In this document: in pieces, positions 33,087-42,042 of the stretch
How positions within the stretch are numbered: the stretch's first letter is position 1
Layout: the number at the start of each line of letters is the position of its first letter
Source of the DNA: Allonocardiopsis opalescens
GTDB lineage: Bacteria; Actinomycetota; Actinomycetes; Streptosporangiales; Streptosporangiaceae
Assembly: GCF_003002095.1 (NCBI RefSeq)
Contig: NZ_PVZC01000004.1
Location: 496,001 to 560,000, forward strand
Direction of reading: 5' to 3'
DNA: 64,000 bases
The notes under the pieces: generated by a model
The model's database searches: none
Seen by the model: only the letters and a program-made list of their open reading frames with translations
Told to the model about the DNA's origin: nothing
Position numbers and translations under genes: made by a program

Positions 33087-34127
33087 ATGGCACGTCTGCC
33101 CCTGTTGGTCATCGGAGCCGGCCAGGCCGGGCTGGCCACCGCCCACGTCGCCGTCCGGCGGGGTGTGCGGCCGCTGGTGCTGGAGGCCGCCGAGCGGCCG
33201 GGCGGGTCCTGGCCCGACTACTACGACAGCCTCGCCCTGTTCTCCCCGGCGCGGTTCTCCGCCCTGCCCGGCCGCCCGCTGCCGGGGGACGGCGACCGCT
33301 ATCCGCTGCGCGACGAGGTGGTGGCCTACCTGCGCGACTACGCGGCCGACCTGGACGCCGACATCCGCTACGGCCACCGGGTGAAGCGCGTGGAGGCCGA
33401 GGGGGGCGCCCTGACGGTCACCACGGCCGACGGCGAGCGGTTCGGCGCGGCGCGGGTGGTCGCCGCCACCGGCGGCTTCGGCCGCCCGCACCGGCCTGAC
33501 CTGCCAGGCCTCGCCGACTTCGCCGGCACCGTGCTGCACACCGCCGACTACCGCACCCCCGAACCCTTCGCCGGCCGGCGGGTCGTGGTCGTCGGCGGGG
33601 GCAACTCCGGGGTGCAGATCGCCGCCGAACTGGCCGGGCTCGCCCGGGTGAGTCTGGCCACCCGCGCCCCGGTGGCCTGGGCCGACCAGCGCCCGCTGGG
33701 CCGCGACATCCACTGGTGGTTCATCCGCAGCGGCCTGGACGCCGCGCCGCTGCGCAAGCCGTGGCTGCGAGGCCCCACCCTGGTCAACGACGACGGCCGC
33801 TACCGCGCCGCCTTCGCCTCCGGCAATCCCGACCGCCGGCCGATGTTCACCCGCCTCACCGCCGACGGCGTCCAGTGGTCCGACGGGGCCCGCGAGCACG
33901 TGCACACCGTCGTCCTGGCCACCGGCTACCGGCCCGCTCTGCGATTCCTGGAGGGCACCCCCGCCCTGGACGACCGGGGCGAGCCGCTGCACCGCGGCGG
34001 CGTCTCCACCACCGTGCCCGGCCTGGGCTACGTCGGGCTGGAGTTCCAGCGCAGCTTCTCCTCGGCCACCCTGCGCGGCGTCGGCCGCGACGCCCGGTAC
34101 GTGCTCGACCGGCTCGGCCTGCGCTGA
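33087..34127 (+). CDS. arsO: Flavin-containing monooxygenase-like protein (ArsO type)
   Basis: 346 residues. The FAD loop is LLVIGAGQAGLATAHVAVRRG (residues 5-25), the NADPH loop VVVVGGGNSGVQIAAELAG, and the late ATGYRPAL motif marks class B flavoproteins. ArsO is the name given to such proteins in Streptomyces and other ars clusters; its reaction is not settled. AAGGAGG ends six bases before ATG 33087. It is co-directional with the MFS gene 74 bp upstream and the pst operon downstream. Confidence 0.75.
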   Translation: MARLPLLVIGAGQAGLATAHVAVRRGVRPLVLEAAERPGGSWPDYYDSLALFSPARFSALPGRPLPGDGDRYPLRDEVVAYLRDYAADLDADIRYGHRVKRVEAEGGALTVTTADGERFGAARVVAATGGFGRPHRPDLPGLADFAGTVLHTADYRTPEPFAGRRVVVVGGGNSGVQIAAELAGLARVSLATRAPVAWADQRPLGRDIHWWFIRSGLDAAPLRKPWLRGPTLVNDDGRYRAAFASGNPDRRPMFTRLTADGVQWSDGAREHVHTVVLATGYRPALRFLEGTPALDDRGEPLHRGGVSTTVPGLGYVGLEFQRSFSSATLRGVGRDARYVLDRLGLR

Positions 34128-34177
34128 CCGCGTCATGGGCGGGAACCTGGCGGCGGGTCCGCGACACCGAATAACAT

Positions 34178-34250
34178 ATAGATAAACATCTATGTATTCT
34201 GTTCGACTGCACGGTCCATACACCTCTCGTTCGTATAGACAGTCTTCTAT
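34178..34250 (+). promoter_or_regulatory. Two ArsR-type operators upstream of pstS
   Basis: ATAGAT-N4-ATCTAT (34178-34193) and ATAGA-N6-TCTAT (34235-34250) are AT-rich dyads 57 bp apart in an otherwise GC-rich spacer. They resemble the element before the second arsC (40491-40506). This places the phosphate transporter under arsenic-type control; no PHO box was seen. The -10 box is not certain: TATAGA or TATGTG inside the sites are options. Confidence 0.65.
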
Positions 34251-34315
34251 GTGATCTCGACGGGTGAACGCCCTGAACGGGGGCTCACCGAGCTTCGAGA
34301 CGGAGGAATGGGCTT

Positions 34316-35284
34316 GTGGCCATAGGAAAGCGCGGCCTGGTGTGGGTCGCGGGAGCGTCGGCGCTGGCCGCGGTTCTCGCAGGGTGCGGCGGCAACGCCG
34401 AGCAGGCCGCCGGGGGTGGTGAGGGTGCCCTGTCGGGCACGGTGACCCTGGACGGCTCCTCCACAGTGGCGCCGCTGAGCACGGCCGCGGCCGAGCTGTT
34501 CCAGGCGGAGAACCCGGGTGTGCAGGTCACGGTGGGCACCTCGGGCACCGGCGGCGGCTTCGAGCGGTTCTGCGCAGGGGAGACCGACATCTCCAACGCC
34601 TCGCGGCCGATCGGCGAGGACGAGGTGGCGGTGTGCGAGGACGCCGGGGTGGTCTACCAGGAGTTCCAGGTCGCCAACGACGCCCTCACCGTGGTGGTGA
34701 ACACCGAGAACGACTGGGCGAGCTGCCTGACGGTCGAGCAGCTGAACGCCATCTGGGAGCCGGACTCCGAGGTCACCAACTGGAACCAGGTGGACCCGTC
34801 CTTCCCCGACGAGCCGCTGGAGCTGTTCGGGGCCGGTACCGACTCAGGCACCTTCGACTACTTCACCGAGGTGATCAACGGCGAGGAGGGCGCCACCCGC
34901 ACCGACTACAGCCCCAGCGAGGACGACAACGTCACCGTGCAGGGCGTGACCGGCAGCCCGGGCGGCATGGGTTACTTCGGTTTCTCCTACTTCGAGGAGA
35001 ACGCCGACCAGCTGCGCGCCGTGGAGATCGACAACGGTGAGGGCTGCGTGGCGCCCAGCGTGGAGACCGTGCAGGTCGGCAGCTACACGCCGCTGGGCCG
35101 GCCGCTGTTCATCTACCCCACCGCCGAGGTGCTGGCGCGGCCCGAGGGGCTGGCCTTCGTGGAGTTCTACGTCGCCAACCACGCCGAGATCGCCGAGGCG
35201 GCGCTGTTCATCCCGCTCAACGCCGAGCAGGAGGCGGACCTGCAGGCGGACCTGGACGCGCTGCGCGAACAGGCGGGGGCATGA
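34316..35284 (+). CDS. pstS: Phosphate ABC transporter, substrate-binding lipoprotein PstS
   Basis: 322 residues. The lipoprotein signal ends with LAGC (Cys24), so the mature protein is lipid-anchored outside the membrane. The phosphate site is recognisable from [25 protein letters not shown] and DISNASRPI, and from [17 protein letters not shown] 34316 has GGAGGA upstream. It is the first gene of pstSCAB, with ATGA overlap to pstC. In this context it likely supplies phosphate while excluding arsenate. Confidence 0.93.
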   Translation: MAIGKRGLVWVAGASALAAVLAGCGGNAEQAAGGGEGALSGTVTLDGSSTVAPLSTAAAELFQAENPGVQVTVGTSGTGGGFERFCAGETDISNASRPIGEDEVAVCEDAGVVYQEFQVANDALTVVVNTENDWASCLTVEQLNAIWEPDSEVTNWNQVDPSFPDEPLELFGAGTDSGTFDYFTEVINGEEGATRTDYSPSEDDNVTVQGVTGSPGGMGYFGFSYFEENADQLRAVEIDNGEGCVAPSVETVQVGSYTPLGRPLFIYPTAEVLARPEGLAFVEFYVANHAEIAEAALFIPLNAEQEADLQADLDALREQAGA

Positions 35285-36222
35285 CGGCCTCGCCGATCAG
35301 GGCCGTCCCGGCGCGAGGTGCGTTGGGGCGGTCCCGCCCGCGCTACGGCGAGCACGCCGTGCGGGTGGTACTGGTGCTTGCGGCGCTGGTGTCGGTGGGC
35401 ACCACGGTCGGGATCGTCGCCTCGCTGATCCCCACCACGGTGGCCTTCTTCGGCCAGGTGAGCTGGCAGGAGTTCCTGTTCACCGCGGAGTGGACGCCGC
35501 TGTTCGCCGATCCGCACTACGGTGTGCTGCCGCTGGTGTCGGCGACGCTGATCACCACGGTGATCGCGCTGGCGGTGGCGATCCCGCTGGGGCTGGGCGC
35601 GGCCGTCTACCTGAGCGAGTACGCCGCGCCGCGCACCCGTCGGGTGGTCAAGCCGGTGCTGGAGGTGCTGGCCGGTATCCCGACGGTGGTGTACGGGTTC
35701 TTCGCGCTGAGCTTCCTCACCCCGCTGCTCCAGGATTACTGGCCGGGCGGCGGCGGGCCGCAGATCTTCAACGCCCTGTCGGCGGGCCTGGTCATGGGCG
35801 TGATGATCGTGCCGACGGTGGCGTCCCTGTCGGAGGACGCGATGAGCGCGGTCCCCGGCGCGCTGCGCGAGGGCTCCTACGCCCTGGGCTCCTCCACGCG
35901 CCAGACGGCCACCCGGGTGGTGGTCCCGGCCGCGTTCTCCGGAATCGTCGCGGCGATCGTACTGGCGGTCTCGCGTGCGGTGGGGGAGACGATGATCGTC
36001 GCGATCGCCTCCGGCCAGCGGCCGAGCCTCACCTGGAACCCGCTGGAGGGCATGCAGACCATGACCGGCTTCATCGCCTCGGCCGGCACCGGCGACCTGC
36101 CGGTCGGCTCGCTGAGCTACCAGACGATCTTCGCCGTCGGCGCGCTGCTGTTCGCCATCACGCTGGTGATGAACCTGCTCAGCGCCCGTCTGGTCCGCCG
36201 GTTCCGGGAGGTCTACGAATGA
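35281..36222 (+). CDS. pstC: Phosphate ABC transporter permease PstC
   Basis: 313 residues with six transmembrane helices and the permease signature EDAMSAVPGALREGSYALGSSTRQTA that contacts the ATPase. The sequence FTPLFADPHYGVLPLVSATLITT-like region and GIPTVVYGFFALSFLTP are PstC/PstA hallmarks. Start and stop overlap pstS and pstA by four bases each, showing a tightly coupled operon. Confidence 0.93.
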   Translation: MTASPIRAVPARGALGRSRPRYGEHAVRVVLVLAALVSVGTTVGIVASLIPTTVAFFGQVSWQEFLFTAEWTPLFADPHYGVLPLVSATLITTVIALAVAIPLGLGAAVYLSEYAAPRTRRVVKPVLEVLAGIPTVVYGFFALSFLTPLLQDYWPGGGGPQIFNALSAGLVMGVMIVPTVASLSEDAMSAVPGALREGSYALGSSTRQTATRVVVPAAFSGIVAAIVLAVSRAVGETMIVAIASGQRPSLTWNPLEGMQTMTGFIASAGTGDLPVGSLSYQTIFAVGALLFAITLVMNLLSARLVRRFREVYE

Positions 36223-37118
36223 GCGCCACCGCCACCCGCGCCCGCGGAGCGACCGCGCGGACGCTGCCGGCCAAGCGGGTCCGCTGGGCGGACGAGCTGT
36301 TCGCCTGGGCGCTGCGGCTGTGTGTGGGCGTCGCGATGCTGTTTCTGGCCGCGCTGCTGGTCTACGTCGTGGTGCGGGGCTGGCCGCGGCTGGACGGCGA
36401 CCTGGTCACCGCCTACACCTCGGTGATCCGCCCGGAGACCGCCGGAGCGCGGGCCGCGATCATCGGCACGGTGTGGGTGATCGGCTTCGTGGCGCTGTTC
36501 TGCCTGCCCACGGGCGTGCTCGCCGCGATCTACCTGGAGGAGTACGCCGACCGCGAGCGGTGGTGGAACCGGCTGCTCGAACTCAACATCGCCAACCTGG
36601 CGGCGGTGCCCTCCATCGTCTTCGGCATCCTCGGGCTGGGCTTCGTCGCCCGGATGCTGGGCTTGGGCTTCACCGTGATCACCGCCTCGATCGTGCTCTC
36701 GCTGCTGGTGCTGCCGATCGTCATCATCGCCGCACGCGAGGCGATCCGCGCGGTGCCCGGCTCGATCCGGGAGGCGTCCTACGGCCTGGGCGCCACCAAG
36801 TGGCAGACGATCTGGCGCCAGGTGCTGCCGGCGGCCGTCCCCGGCATCGCCACCGGGTCGATCCTGGCGCTCTCTCGCGCCGCCGGCGAGGCCGCGCCGC
36901 TGCTGCTGCTGGGCGGCCTGTCCTTCATCTCCTTCGACCCCGACGGCCTGTTCAGCCGTTACACCGTGCTGCCGATCCAGATCTTCGGCTGGATCAGCCA
37001 GTCCCGTGAGGAGTTCCAGACCCTGGCCTCGGCCGGGATCGTGGTGATGCTCATCGTGATCCTGGCGATGAACTCCACGGCGATCTTCATCCGCAACCGC
37101 TACCAGAACCGACGGTGA
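36219..37118 (+). CDS. pstA: Phosphate ABC transporter permease PstA
   Basis: 299 residues with six transmembrane helices. It has the PstA landmark [38 protein letters not shown] and the coupling helix [26 protein letters not shown]. It forms the channel with PstC. It overlaps pstC by ATGA and pstB by GTGA. Confidence 0.93.
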   Translation: MSATATRARGATARTLPAKRVRWADELFAWALRLCVGVAMLFLAALLVYVVVRGWPRLDGDLVTAYTSVIRPETAGARAAIIGTVWVIGFVALFCLPTGVLAAIYLEEYADRERWWNRLLELNIANLAAVPSIVFGILGLGFVARMLGLGFTVITASIVLSLLVLPIVIIAAREAIRAVPGSIREASYGLGATKWQTIWRQVLPAAVPGIATGSILALSRAAGEAAPLLLLGGLSFISFDPDGLFSRYTVLPIQIFGWISQSREEFQTLASAGIVVMLIVILAMNSTAIFIRNRYQNRR

Positions 37119-38011
37119 GCCCCATGACCTCCACCTCCGCCCACCGCGAGGCACCCGCACGGCCGGGCGCCCAGGAATCCCCGGTCTCGGTCGGCCGTCC
37201 CGCCGCCGCACGCGACCGCGAGATCCCGGACCTGGTCCATCCCGTCTTCGAGACGATCAGCCTGTCGGTGTCCTACGGCGACTACATGGCCGTCCGCGAC
37301 GTGGACCTCAAGATCGGCGAACGGCAGATCACCGCGCTCATCGGCCCGTCGGGCTGCGGCAAGAGCACGGTGCTGCGCGCCCTGAACCGGATGAACGACC
37401 TCATCCCCGGCGCCCACGTACACGGCCGCGTCAGCTACCACGGCCAGGACCTCTACGCCTCCCACATCGACCCGATCGAGGTGCGCCGCCGGATCGGCAT
37501 GGTCTTCCAGAAGCCCAACCCGTTCCCCAAGTCCATCTACGACAACGTCGCCTACGGGCCGCGTGTCCACGGCCGCACCGCCGGGCTGGACGAGACCGTG
37601 GAGCGGGCCCTGACCCGGGCGGCGCTGTGGGACGAGGTCAAGGACAAGCTCAGGCAGAACGCGCTGTCGCTGTCGGGCGGCCAGCAGCAGCGGCTGTGCA
37701 TCGCGCGCACCATCGCGGTCTACCCCGAGGTGATCCTGATGGACGAGCCCTGCTCGGCGCTGGACCCCATCGCCACCCTCAGGATCGAGGACCTGATGCA
37801 CGACCTGGCGCGCGAGTTCACCATCGTCATCGTCACCCACAACATGCAGCAGGCCGCCCGCGTCTCCGACCGCACCGCGTTCTTCACCGCCGAGGTCGAC
37901 GAACAGGGGGTGCGGCACGGGCGGCTGGTGGAGTACGACCGCACCACCACGATCTTCGGCAAGCCCACCGACAAGCGCACCGAGGACTACATCACCGGCC
38001 GCTTCGGCTGA
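37115..38011 (+). CDS. pstB: Phosphate ABC transporter ATPase PstB
   Basis: 298 residues. Walker A is GPSGCGKST, the Q-loop [19 protein letters not shown] is typical of PstB, the signature is LSGGQQQRL, and Walker B is [13 protein letters not shown] with the H-loop THNMQQA. The N-terminus is about 45 residues longer than usual, Ala/Pro/Arg-rich and unstructured; ATG 37124 is an alternative start. The operon has no phoU after it, unlike many pst operons. Confidence 0.93.
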   Translation: MSPMTSTSAHREAPARPGAQESPVSVGRPAAARDREIPDLVHPVFETISLSVSYGDYMAVRDVDLKIGERQITALIGPSGCGKSTVLRALNRMNDLIPGAHVHGRVSYHGQDLYASHIDPIEVRRRIGMVFQKPNPFPKSIYDNVAYGPRVHGRTAGLDETVERALTRAALWDEVKDKLRQNALSLSGGQQQRLCIARTIAVYPEVILMDEPCSALDPIATLRIEDLMHDLAREFTIVIVTHNMQQAARVSDRTAFFTAEVDEQGVRHGRLVEYDRTTTIFGKPTDKRTEDYITGRFG

Positions 38012-38045
38012 CCGGCGCAAGGACGGGGCGGTGGAAAGGACTTCG

Positions 38046-38816
38046 GTGGCACGAACGATGACGGAACCGGACACGGCGGCGGTGCGGGAACAAGGGCGTC
38101 CAGACGGCGGGAGCGGGCCGTCCTCGGCCCGCGTCCTGCTGGCCGACCCCGACGTCGACGCGGGCCGCGAGCTGGTGCTGGCCCTGGGGCGGCACCGTGT
38201 CGACGTCGCCGTGTGCGCCGACGGGGCCGAGGCCCTGCTGCGGCTGGGCGCGATCCGCCCCGACCTCCTCATCGTCAGCGCGGACCTGCCCGGAGTCGAC
38301 GCCCTCACCCTGATCCAGGTGCTGCGCCGCAGCATGGACCTGCCGGTCCTCGTCGGCACCGGTCCGCGCAACGCCGAAACGGCCGCCCGCGCCCTGGCGG
38401 CCGGTGCCACCGCCTGCGTCGCACGGCCGTACCGGGCCCCTGAACTGCTCGCCTTCATCATGGGGACCGCGGCCGAGCCGGCCGTCGAGCCGCTCGCCGA
38501 CTCCGAACTGCGCGTGGGCCCGATCCGGCTGGACGCCCGAGGCCACCACGTCCGCGTCGACGGGCGGCCGCTGACCCTGCCGCTGCGGGAGTTCGAGATC
38601 CTGCACTACCTCATGCGACACCCAGGCCGGGTCATCACCCGCGACGAACTGCACCACCAGGTCTGGCGGACGGCCAGGCCGCCCGCGGCCAACACGATCA
38701 ACGTGCAGATCACCCGGCTGCGGCGGCGGCTGACCGCGACCACGTCCGCCGTCCAGATCCGCACGGTGCGCGGCATGGGCTACCGCATGGACGTGCCCGC
38801 ACCCGGCGGCGGCTGA
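38046..38816 (+). CDS. OmpR-type regulator with non-phosphorylatable receiver
   Basis: 256 residues. A receiver-like domain (residues about 28-140) is followed by an OmpR winged helix (LRVGPIRLDARGHHVRVDGRPLTLPLREFEILHYLMRHPGRVITRDELHHQVW...RTVRGMGYRM). The phosphoacceptor position holds Ser78 (PDLLIVSADLPG) and the invariant Lys is Arg127 (CVARPYRAPEL), so classical phosphorylation is unlikely. GTG 38046 has GGAAAGGA five bases upstream; GTG 38031 is possible. It sits 35 bp after pstB in the same direction, where phoU or a Pho regulator might be expected. Confidence 0.83.
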   Translation: MARTMTEPDTAAVREQGRPDGGSGPSSARVLLADPDVDAGRELVLALGRHRVDVAVCADGAEALLRLGAIRPDLLIVSADLPGVDALTLIQVLRRSMDLPVLVGTGPRNAETAARALAAGATACVARPYRAPELLAFIMGTAAEPAVEPLADSELRVGPIRLDARGHHVRVDGRPLTLPLREFEILHYLMRHPGRVITRDELHHQVWRTARPPAANTINVQITRLRRRLTATTSAVQIRTVRGMGYRMDVPAPGGG

Positions 38817-38892
38817 CGCCGGACCATGCGCCTGTCGCGCTCGGGTGCTCCGCCGTGGCCGCGCCGCCGCGCCCTTGCCTACACTCGTGTCC

Positions 38893-39252
38893 GTGGGATC
38901 ACTTGAGGCCGAGACAACGGCAGGGGAGACGAAGGCCGCCGCCGAGCACGGCGGCGCCGGACCCTTCCCCGCCCCGCTGTCGCGCGAGAGCGCCGGCCGG
39001 CTCGCCGACGTCCTCAAGGCGGTGTCCGACCCCACCCGGCTCCAGCTGCTGAGCATGATCGCCGCCTCCCCGGGCGGGGAGGCGAACGTCAACGACCTCA
39101 CCGCGGCGCTGAAGCTCACCCAGCCCACCGTCAGCCACCACCTGAAGACGCTCGTCGGTGCCGGGCTGCTCTCCCGCAGCAAGCGCGGCAAGTGGGCCTG
39201 GTACTCCATCCGGCCCGACCGGCTCGACGTCATCCGCGGCCTGCTCAGCTGA
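38893..39252 (+). CDS. ArsR/SmtB-family repressor without cysteines
   Basis: 119 residues. The winged helix has the family core LADVLKAVSDPTRLQLLSMIAASPGGEANVNDLTAALKLTQPTVSHHLKTLVGAGLLSRSKRGKWAWYSI. Where arsenic-sensing ArsR has C-V-C before the recognition helix, this has N-V-N, and the whole protein has no Cys. It cannot bind As(III) by the known thiolate sites. TACACT (38880-38885) suggests a leaderless start at GTG 38893; GTG 38887 and 38845 are alternatives. Confidence 0.8.
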   Translation: MGSLEAETTAGETKAAAEHGGAGPFPAPLSRESAGRLADVLKAVSDPTRLQLLSMIAASPGGEANVNDLTAALKLTQPTVSHHLKTLVGAGLLSRSKRGKWAWYSIRPDRLDVIRGLLS

Positions 39253-39302
39253 CGCCGCCTCCGGTATCCACCGAAGCCGGAACCGCTGGACCGCACGCAT
39301 TC

Positions 39303-39322
39303 ACATCAGCCAAAATTGATGT
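39303..39322 (+). promoter_or_regulatory. Dyad at the start of the ArsR-ArsC fusion gene
   Basis: ACATCA-N8-TGATGT (39303-39322) abuts the ATG at 39323. ATCA...TGAT matches the core of SmtB/ArsR operators. Position over the transcription start of a probably leaderless gene suits repression by an ArsR-type protein. Confidence 0.5.
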
Positions 39323-40420
39323 ATGTCGATACCTGGCATGGGTGGTGACCCGGACGTGCCCTCGCCACCCAGGGCCCTGCCCGGCGGAACGGCGCGCCGG
39401 CTGGCGATGCGCATCAAGATCCTCTCCGAACCCGTGCGGCTCCGGCTGCTCAGCCTCGTCGTCGCGGCGGGCGCGGTGGGCGTCAACGCCGGTACCCTGG
39501 CCGGACAGGTCGATGTGGTCGGCCCTACGGTCAGCCACCACCTGCGGGTGCTGACCGAGGCGGGGCTCGTCCGGTCCAGCCGTGAGCGGTCGCGAATCGT
39601 GTACGCCGCCACGCCGACCGGAGCCCGGCTGTACCGGCAGCTCCAGCGGCTCGGCGGCGACGCGGCCCCGCCCTCCACCGCCGACGGCGCCACCCTGCGC
39701 GAACTGCTCGACGACCTCGCCGACACACCCGTCACCGGCGGGCGCGCCGTGCCTCCTGCGGCGGGATCGCCCCTTCCCGGGCTGCTGGACCCCGACGAAC
39801 TGCTTGACCGGGTCCGCGACCGGCTGGCCGTGCGCTTCGCCGGTGTCTTCTCGGCCGAGACCGTCCACCGCTACCTCGCCGACTCCTACGAGCGGCTCGC
39901 CCACAGCGCGGTCGTCACCTCGCACCTGCCTGTGCTCACCGAGCAGTTCGCCGCCGAACGCCTCGCCGCCATGGCGCGCAGCCGCGGCCTGCTCGCCAAG
40001 CCCGTGCCCGATGTGCTGTTCGTGTGCGTGCACAACTCCGGCCGCTCCCAGATGGCCGCCGGCCTGCTGCGCCACCTGGCCGGCGATCGCGTCCAGATCC
40101 GCTCCGCCGGCTCCGAACCGACCGTCGGCATCGACCCCGGCGTGCACGCCGTCATGGCTGAGATCGGCATCGACCTGCGCGCCGAGTACCCCAAGCCGCT
40201 CACCGACGAGGCCATCCGCGCCGCCGACGTCGTCATCACCATGGGCTGCGGCGACGCCTGCCCCGTCTACCCGGGCAAGCGCTACCTGGACTGGAAGGTG
40301 TCCGAACCGGCCCGCCGCCCGCTGTCGGGCATCCGCCGAATCCGCGACGACATCGACGCCCGCATCCGCACCGTGCTGCTGCCCGAACTTCTCGGCGACC
40401 CGCCCGCCGCACCCGGCTAG
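39323..40420 (+). CDS. ArsR-ArsC fusion: HTH repressor domain joined to arsenate reductase
   Basis: 365 residues. Residues about 22-110 are an ArsR winged helix (MRIKILSEPVRLRLLSLV...VDVVGPTVSHHLRVLTEAGLV) with no Cys. A linker leads to a three-helix domain (about 152-222) found at the N-terminus of actinobacterial ArsC. From 228 on is a low-molecular-weight phosphatase-type arsenate reductase with the CX5R loop CVHNSGR (Cys235, Arg241) and a second pair GCGDAC (Cys309, Cys313) for thioredoxin-type resolution. Arsenate reduction is very likely; whether the fusion also senses As through the reductase cysteines is open. The ATG is probably leaderless. Confidence 0.85.
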   Translation: MSIPGMGGDPDVPSPPRALPGGTARRLAMRIKILSEPVRLRLLSLVVAAGAVGVNAGTLAGQVDVVGPTVSHHLRVLTEAGLVRSSRERSRIVYAATPTGARLYRQLQRLGGDAAPPSTADGATLRELLDDLADTPVTGGRAVPPAAGSPLPGLLDPDELLDRVRDRLAVRFAGVFSAETVHRYLADSYERLAHSAVVTSHLPVLTEQFAAERLAAMARSRGLLAKPVPDVLFVCVHNSGRSQMAAGLLRHLAGDRVQIRSAGSEPTVGIDPGVHAVMAEIGIDLRAEYPKPLTDEAIRAADVVITMGCGDACPVYPGKRYLDWKVSEPARRPLSGIRRIRDDIDARIRTVLLPELLGDPPAAPG

Positions 40421-40484
40421 GGCGCCGGCGGTGCACCGGGAGGACGAACGCGGCGGGCGGGGCTCGACATTCATATCGAAGTCC

Positions 40485-40514
40485 ATCAATATAGACATAT
40501 ATCTATCTGTTGAT
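40485..40514 (+). promoter_or_regulatory. ArsR-type operator upstream of second arsC
   Basis: ATAGA-N6-TCTAT (40491-40506) is nested within ATCAA...TTGAT (40485-40489 and 40510-40514). It has the same core as the two sites before pstS, so one repressor may bind all three. It lies 24 bp before the ATG. Confidence 0.65.
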
Positions 40515-40537
40515 TCCGTTCCGCCCGGGAGGCCGTG

Positions 40538-41230
40538 ATGACCGCTGGTCCACTGCCCGGTCTGCTGCGACCGCAGGTGGTCCTGGACCGCATCGGCGAC
40601 CGCTTGGCCGACCGTTTCCGAGGCGTGTTCTCCGCGGCGACCGTGCGCCGGTTCATCGACCGCGGCTACGCCGAACTCGCCGAGCACGCCTCCGTGAGCA
40701 CCCACCTGACCGCCGTCACCGAGCGCTACGTTACCGAGCAGCTCACCGCCGTCGCCCAGCACCGCGGGTTCATCGCCAAGGCCGCCCCCGAGGTCCTGTT
40801 CGTGTGCGCCCACAACGCCGGCCGCTCCCAGATGGCCGCCGCCCTGCTGCGCCGCCGCCTCGGCGACCGTGTCGGCATCCGCTCCGCCGGCTCGCGGCCC
40901 GCCGCCGGCATCAAGCCGGCCGTGCACCAGGCGATGCGCGAGATCGGCCTGGACCTGGACGACCAGTACCCCAAGCCCCTCACCGACGACGTGGTCCGCG
41001 CCGCCGACATCGTCATCACCCTCGGCTGCGGCGACGCCTGCCCCGTCCACCCCGGGAAGCTCTACGTGGACTGGGACGTCCCCGACCCCCACGACCGTCC
41101 CCTCGCCGAAGTCCGCGCCATCCGCGACGAGCTCTCCAGCCGAGTCGACGACCTCGTCATCGACCCGGCGGCGTCCGTCCCCGGGCCCGCCGGCGCCGCG
41201 CCGCACGGCGCGCTCCGCCCGCACCCCTGA
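40538..41230 (+). CDS. arsC: Arsenate reductase ArsC (mycothiol/thioredoxin type)
   Basis: 230 residues. An N-terminal three-helix domain (FRGVFSAATVRRFIDRGYAEL...) is followed by a phosphatase-fold reductase with CAHNAGR (Cys90, Arg96), the SAGSRPAAGIKPAVHQAMREIG stretch and GCGDAC (Cys164, Cys168). It is a close paralogue of the reductase half of the fusion upstream, probably by duplication. ATG 40538 has GGGAGG five bases upstream. The product arsenite would need an exporter not found in this cluster. Confidence 0.9.
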   Translation: MTAGPLPGLLRPQVVLDRIGDRLADRFRGVFSAATVRRFIDRGYAELAEHASVSTHLTAVTERYVTEQLTAVAQHRGFIAKAAPEVLFVCAHNAGRSQMAAALLRRRLGDRVGIRSAGSRPAAGIKPAVHQAMREIGLDLDDQYPKPLTDDVVRAADIVITLGCGDACPVHPGKLYVDWDVPDPHDRPLAEVRAIRDELSSRVDDLVIDPAASVPGPAGAAPHGALRPHP

Positions 41231-41311
41231 CCGGGGCCGCACGACCGCCCTCGAAGCGGCGCGGTGGCGGGCGCACCCGAAGGAGATCCTTCGTCCGGTG
41301 GGGGTCGAGCC

Positions 41312-42004
41312 TCACTCCGGCGGGCGGGTGAGTCTGGCGGCCACGGCGTCCAGGACCCAGTCCAAACCGGTCGCGAAGCTCGTCTCGGCGTCGACGTCCG
41401 TGCCGTCGTAGACGGCCTTGGTCAGTGCCGGGAAGCGGCCCGTGGCCAGCATCCGCGTGATGTGCGGACCGGAGGCGCGCTGCCAGTCGCGCTCGGACAG
41501 GCCCGTGGCGCGCTCGGCGCGCAGGTGCGCGATCTCGCGCCGGATCGCGCCGATGAAGTAGGCGCTGACGGTCTCCGCGGCGCGCATGGCGGTGTCGATG
41601 TCGGCGAGGCCGTCGAGGGCGGCCAGCGTCGCCTCGGTCACGGCGAGGCCGTTGGGGCCCAGGGTCGGGCGGCCGCCGAGCAGGTCGGCGAGCCATTCGT
41701 GGCGGAGGGCGGCCCGCCTGGTGCGGTGGGCCAGGGTGCGCAGCGCCTCCCGCCAGTCGCCGGGCCGCTCCTCGGGGAGGATCTCGGCGTGGACCGCGTC
41801 CACCATGAGGTCGAACAGCTCCTCCTTGGTGGCGATGTATCCGTACAGCCGCATCGGGCCGGCGTCCAGCCGGGCGGCGAGCTTGCGCAGGGACACCGCC
41901 GCCAGCCCGCCCTCGTCGGCCAGTGCGATGGCGGCGGCGACGATCCGCTCCCGGTCGAGCGGCACGGGGCGGCTCGGCGGCTCCGGCCGGTCCCACACGG
42001 ACAT
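41312..42004 (-). CDS. TetR-family regulator (TetR_C_1 type)
   Basis: 230 residues. The HTH is LDRERIVAAAIALADEGGLAAVSLRKLAARLDAGPMRLYGYIATKEEL, followed by a TetR_C_1 effector domain (EWLADLLGGRPTLGPNGLAVTEATLAAL) like that of the tetracycline repressor group. ATG 42004 has GGACGGTGAG upstream. It is divergent from the Tet(X)-like monooxygenase, with a palindrome between them, forming a drug-type repressor/enzyme pair. Confidence 0.87.
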   Translation of the reverse strand: MSVWDRPEPPSRPVPLDRERIVAAAIALADEGGLAAVSLRKLAARLDAGPMRLYGYIATKEELFDLMVDAVHAEILPEERPGDWREALRTLAHRTRRAALRHEWLADLLGGRPTLGPNGLAVTEATLAALDGLADIDTAMRAAETVSAYFIGAIRREIAHLRAERATGLSERDWQRASGPHITRMLATGRFPALTKAVYDGTDVDAETSFATGLDWVLDAVAARLTRPPE

Positions 42005-42042
42005 GGACTCACCGTCCTGTTGCGAGGCAGCGTAATGCAAAA

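Noticed and set aside
34128-34315. PHO box upstream of pstS
   Set aside because: No pair of PhoP-type direct repeats was recognised; the AT-rich signals there are dyads that fit ArsR-type operators better.
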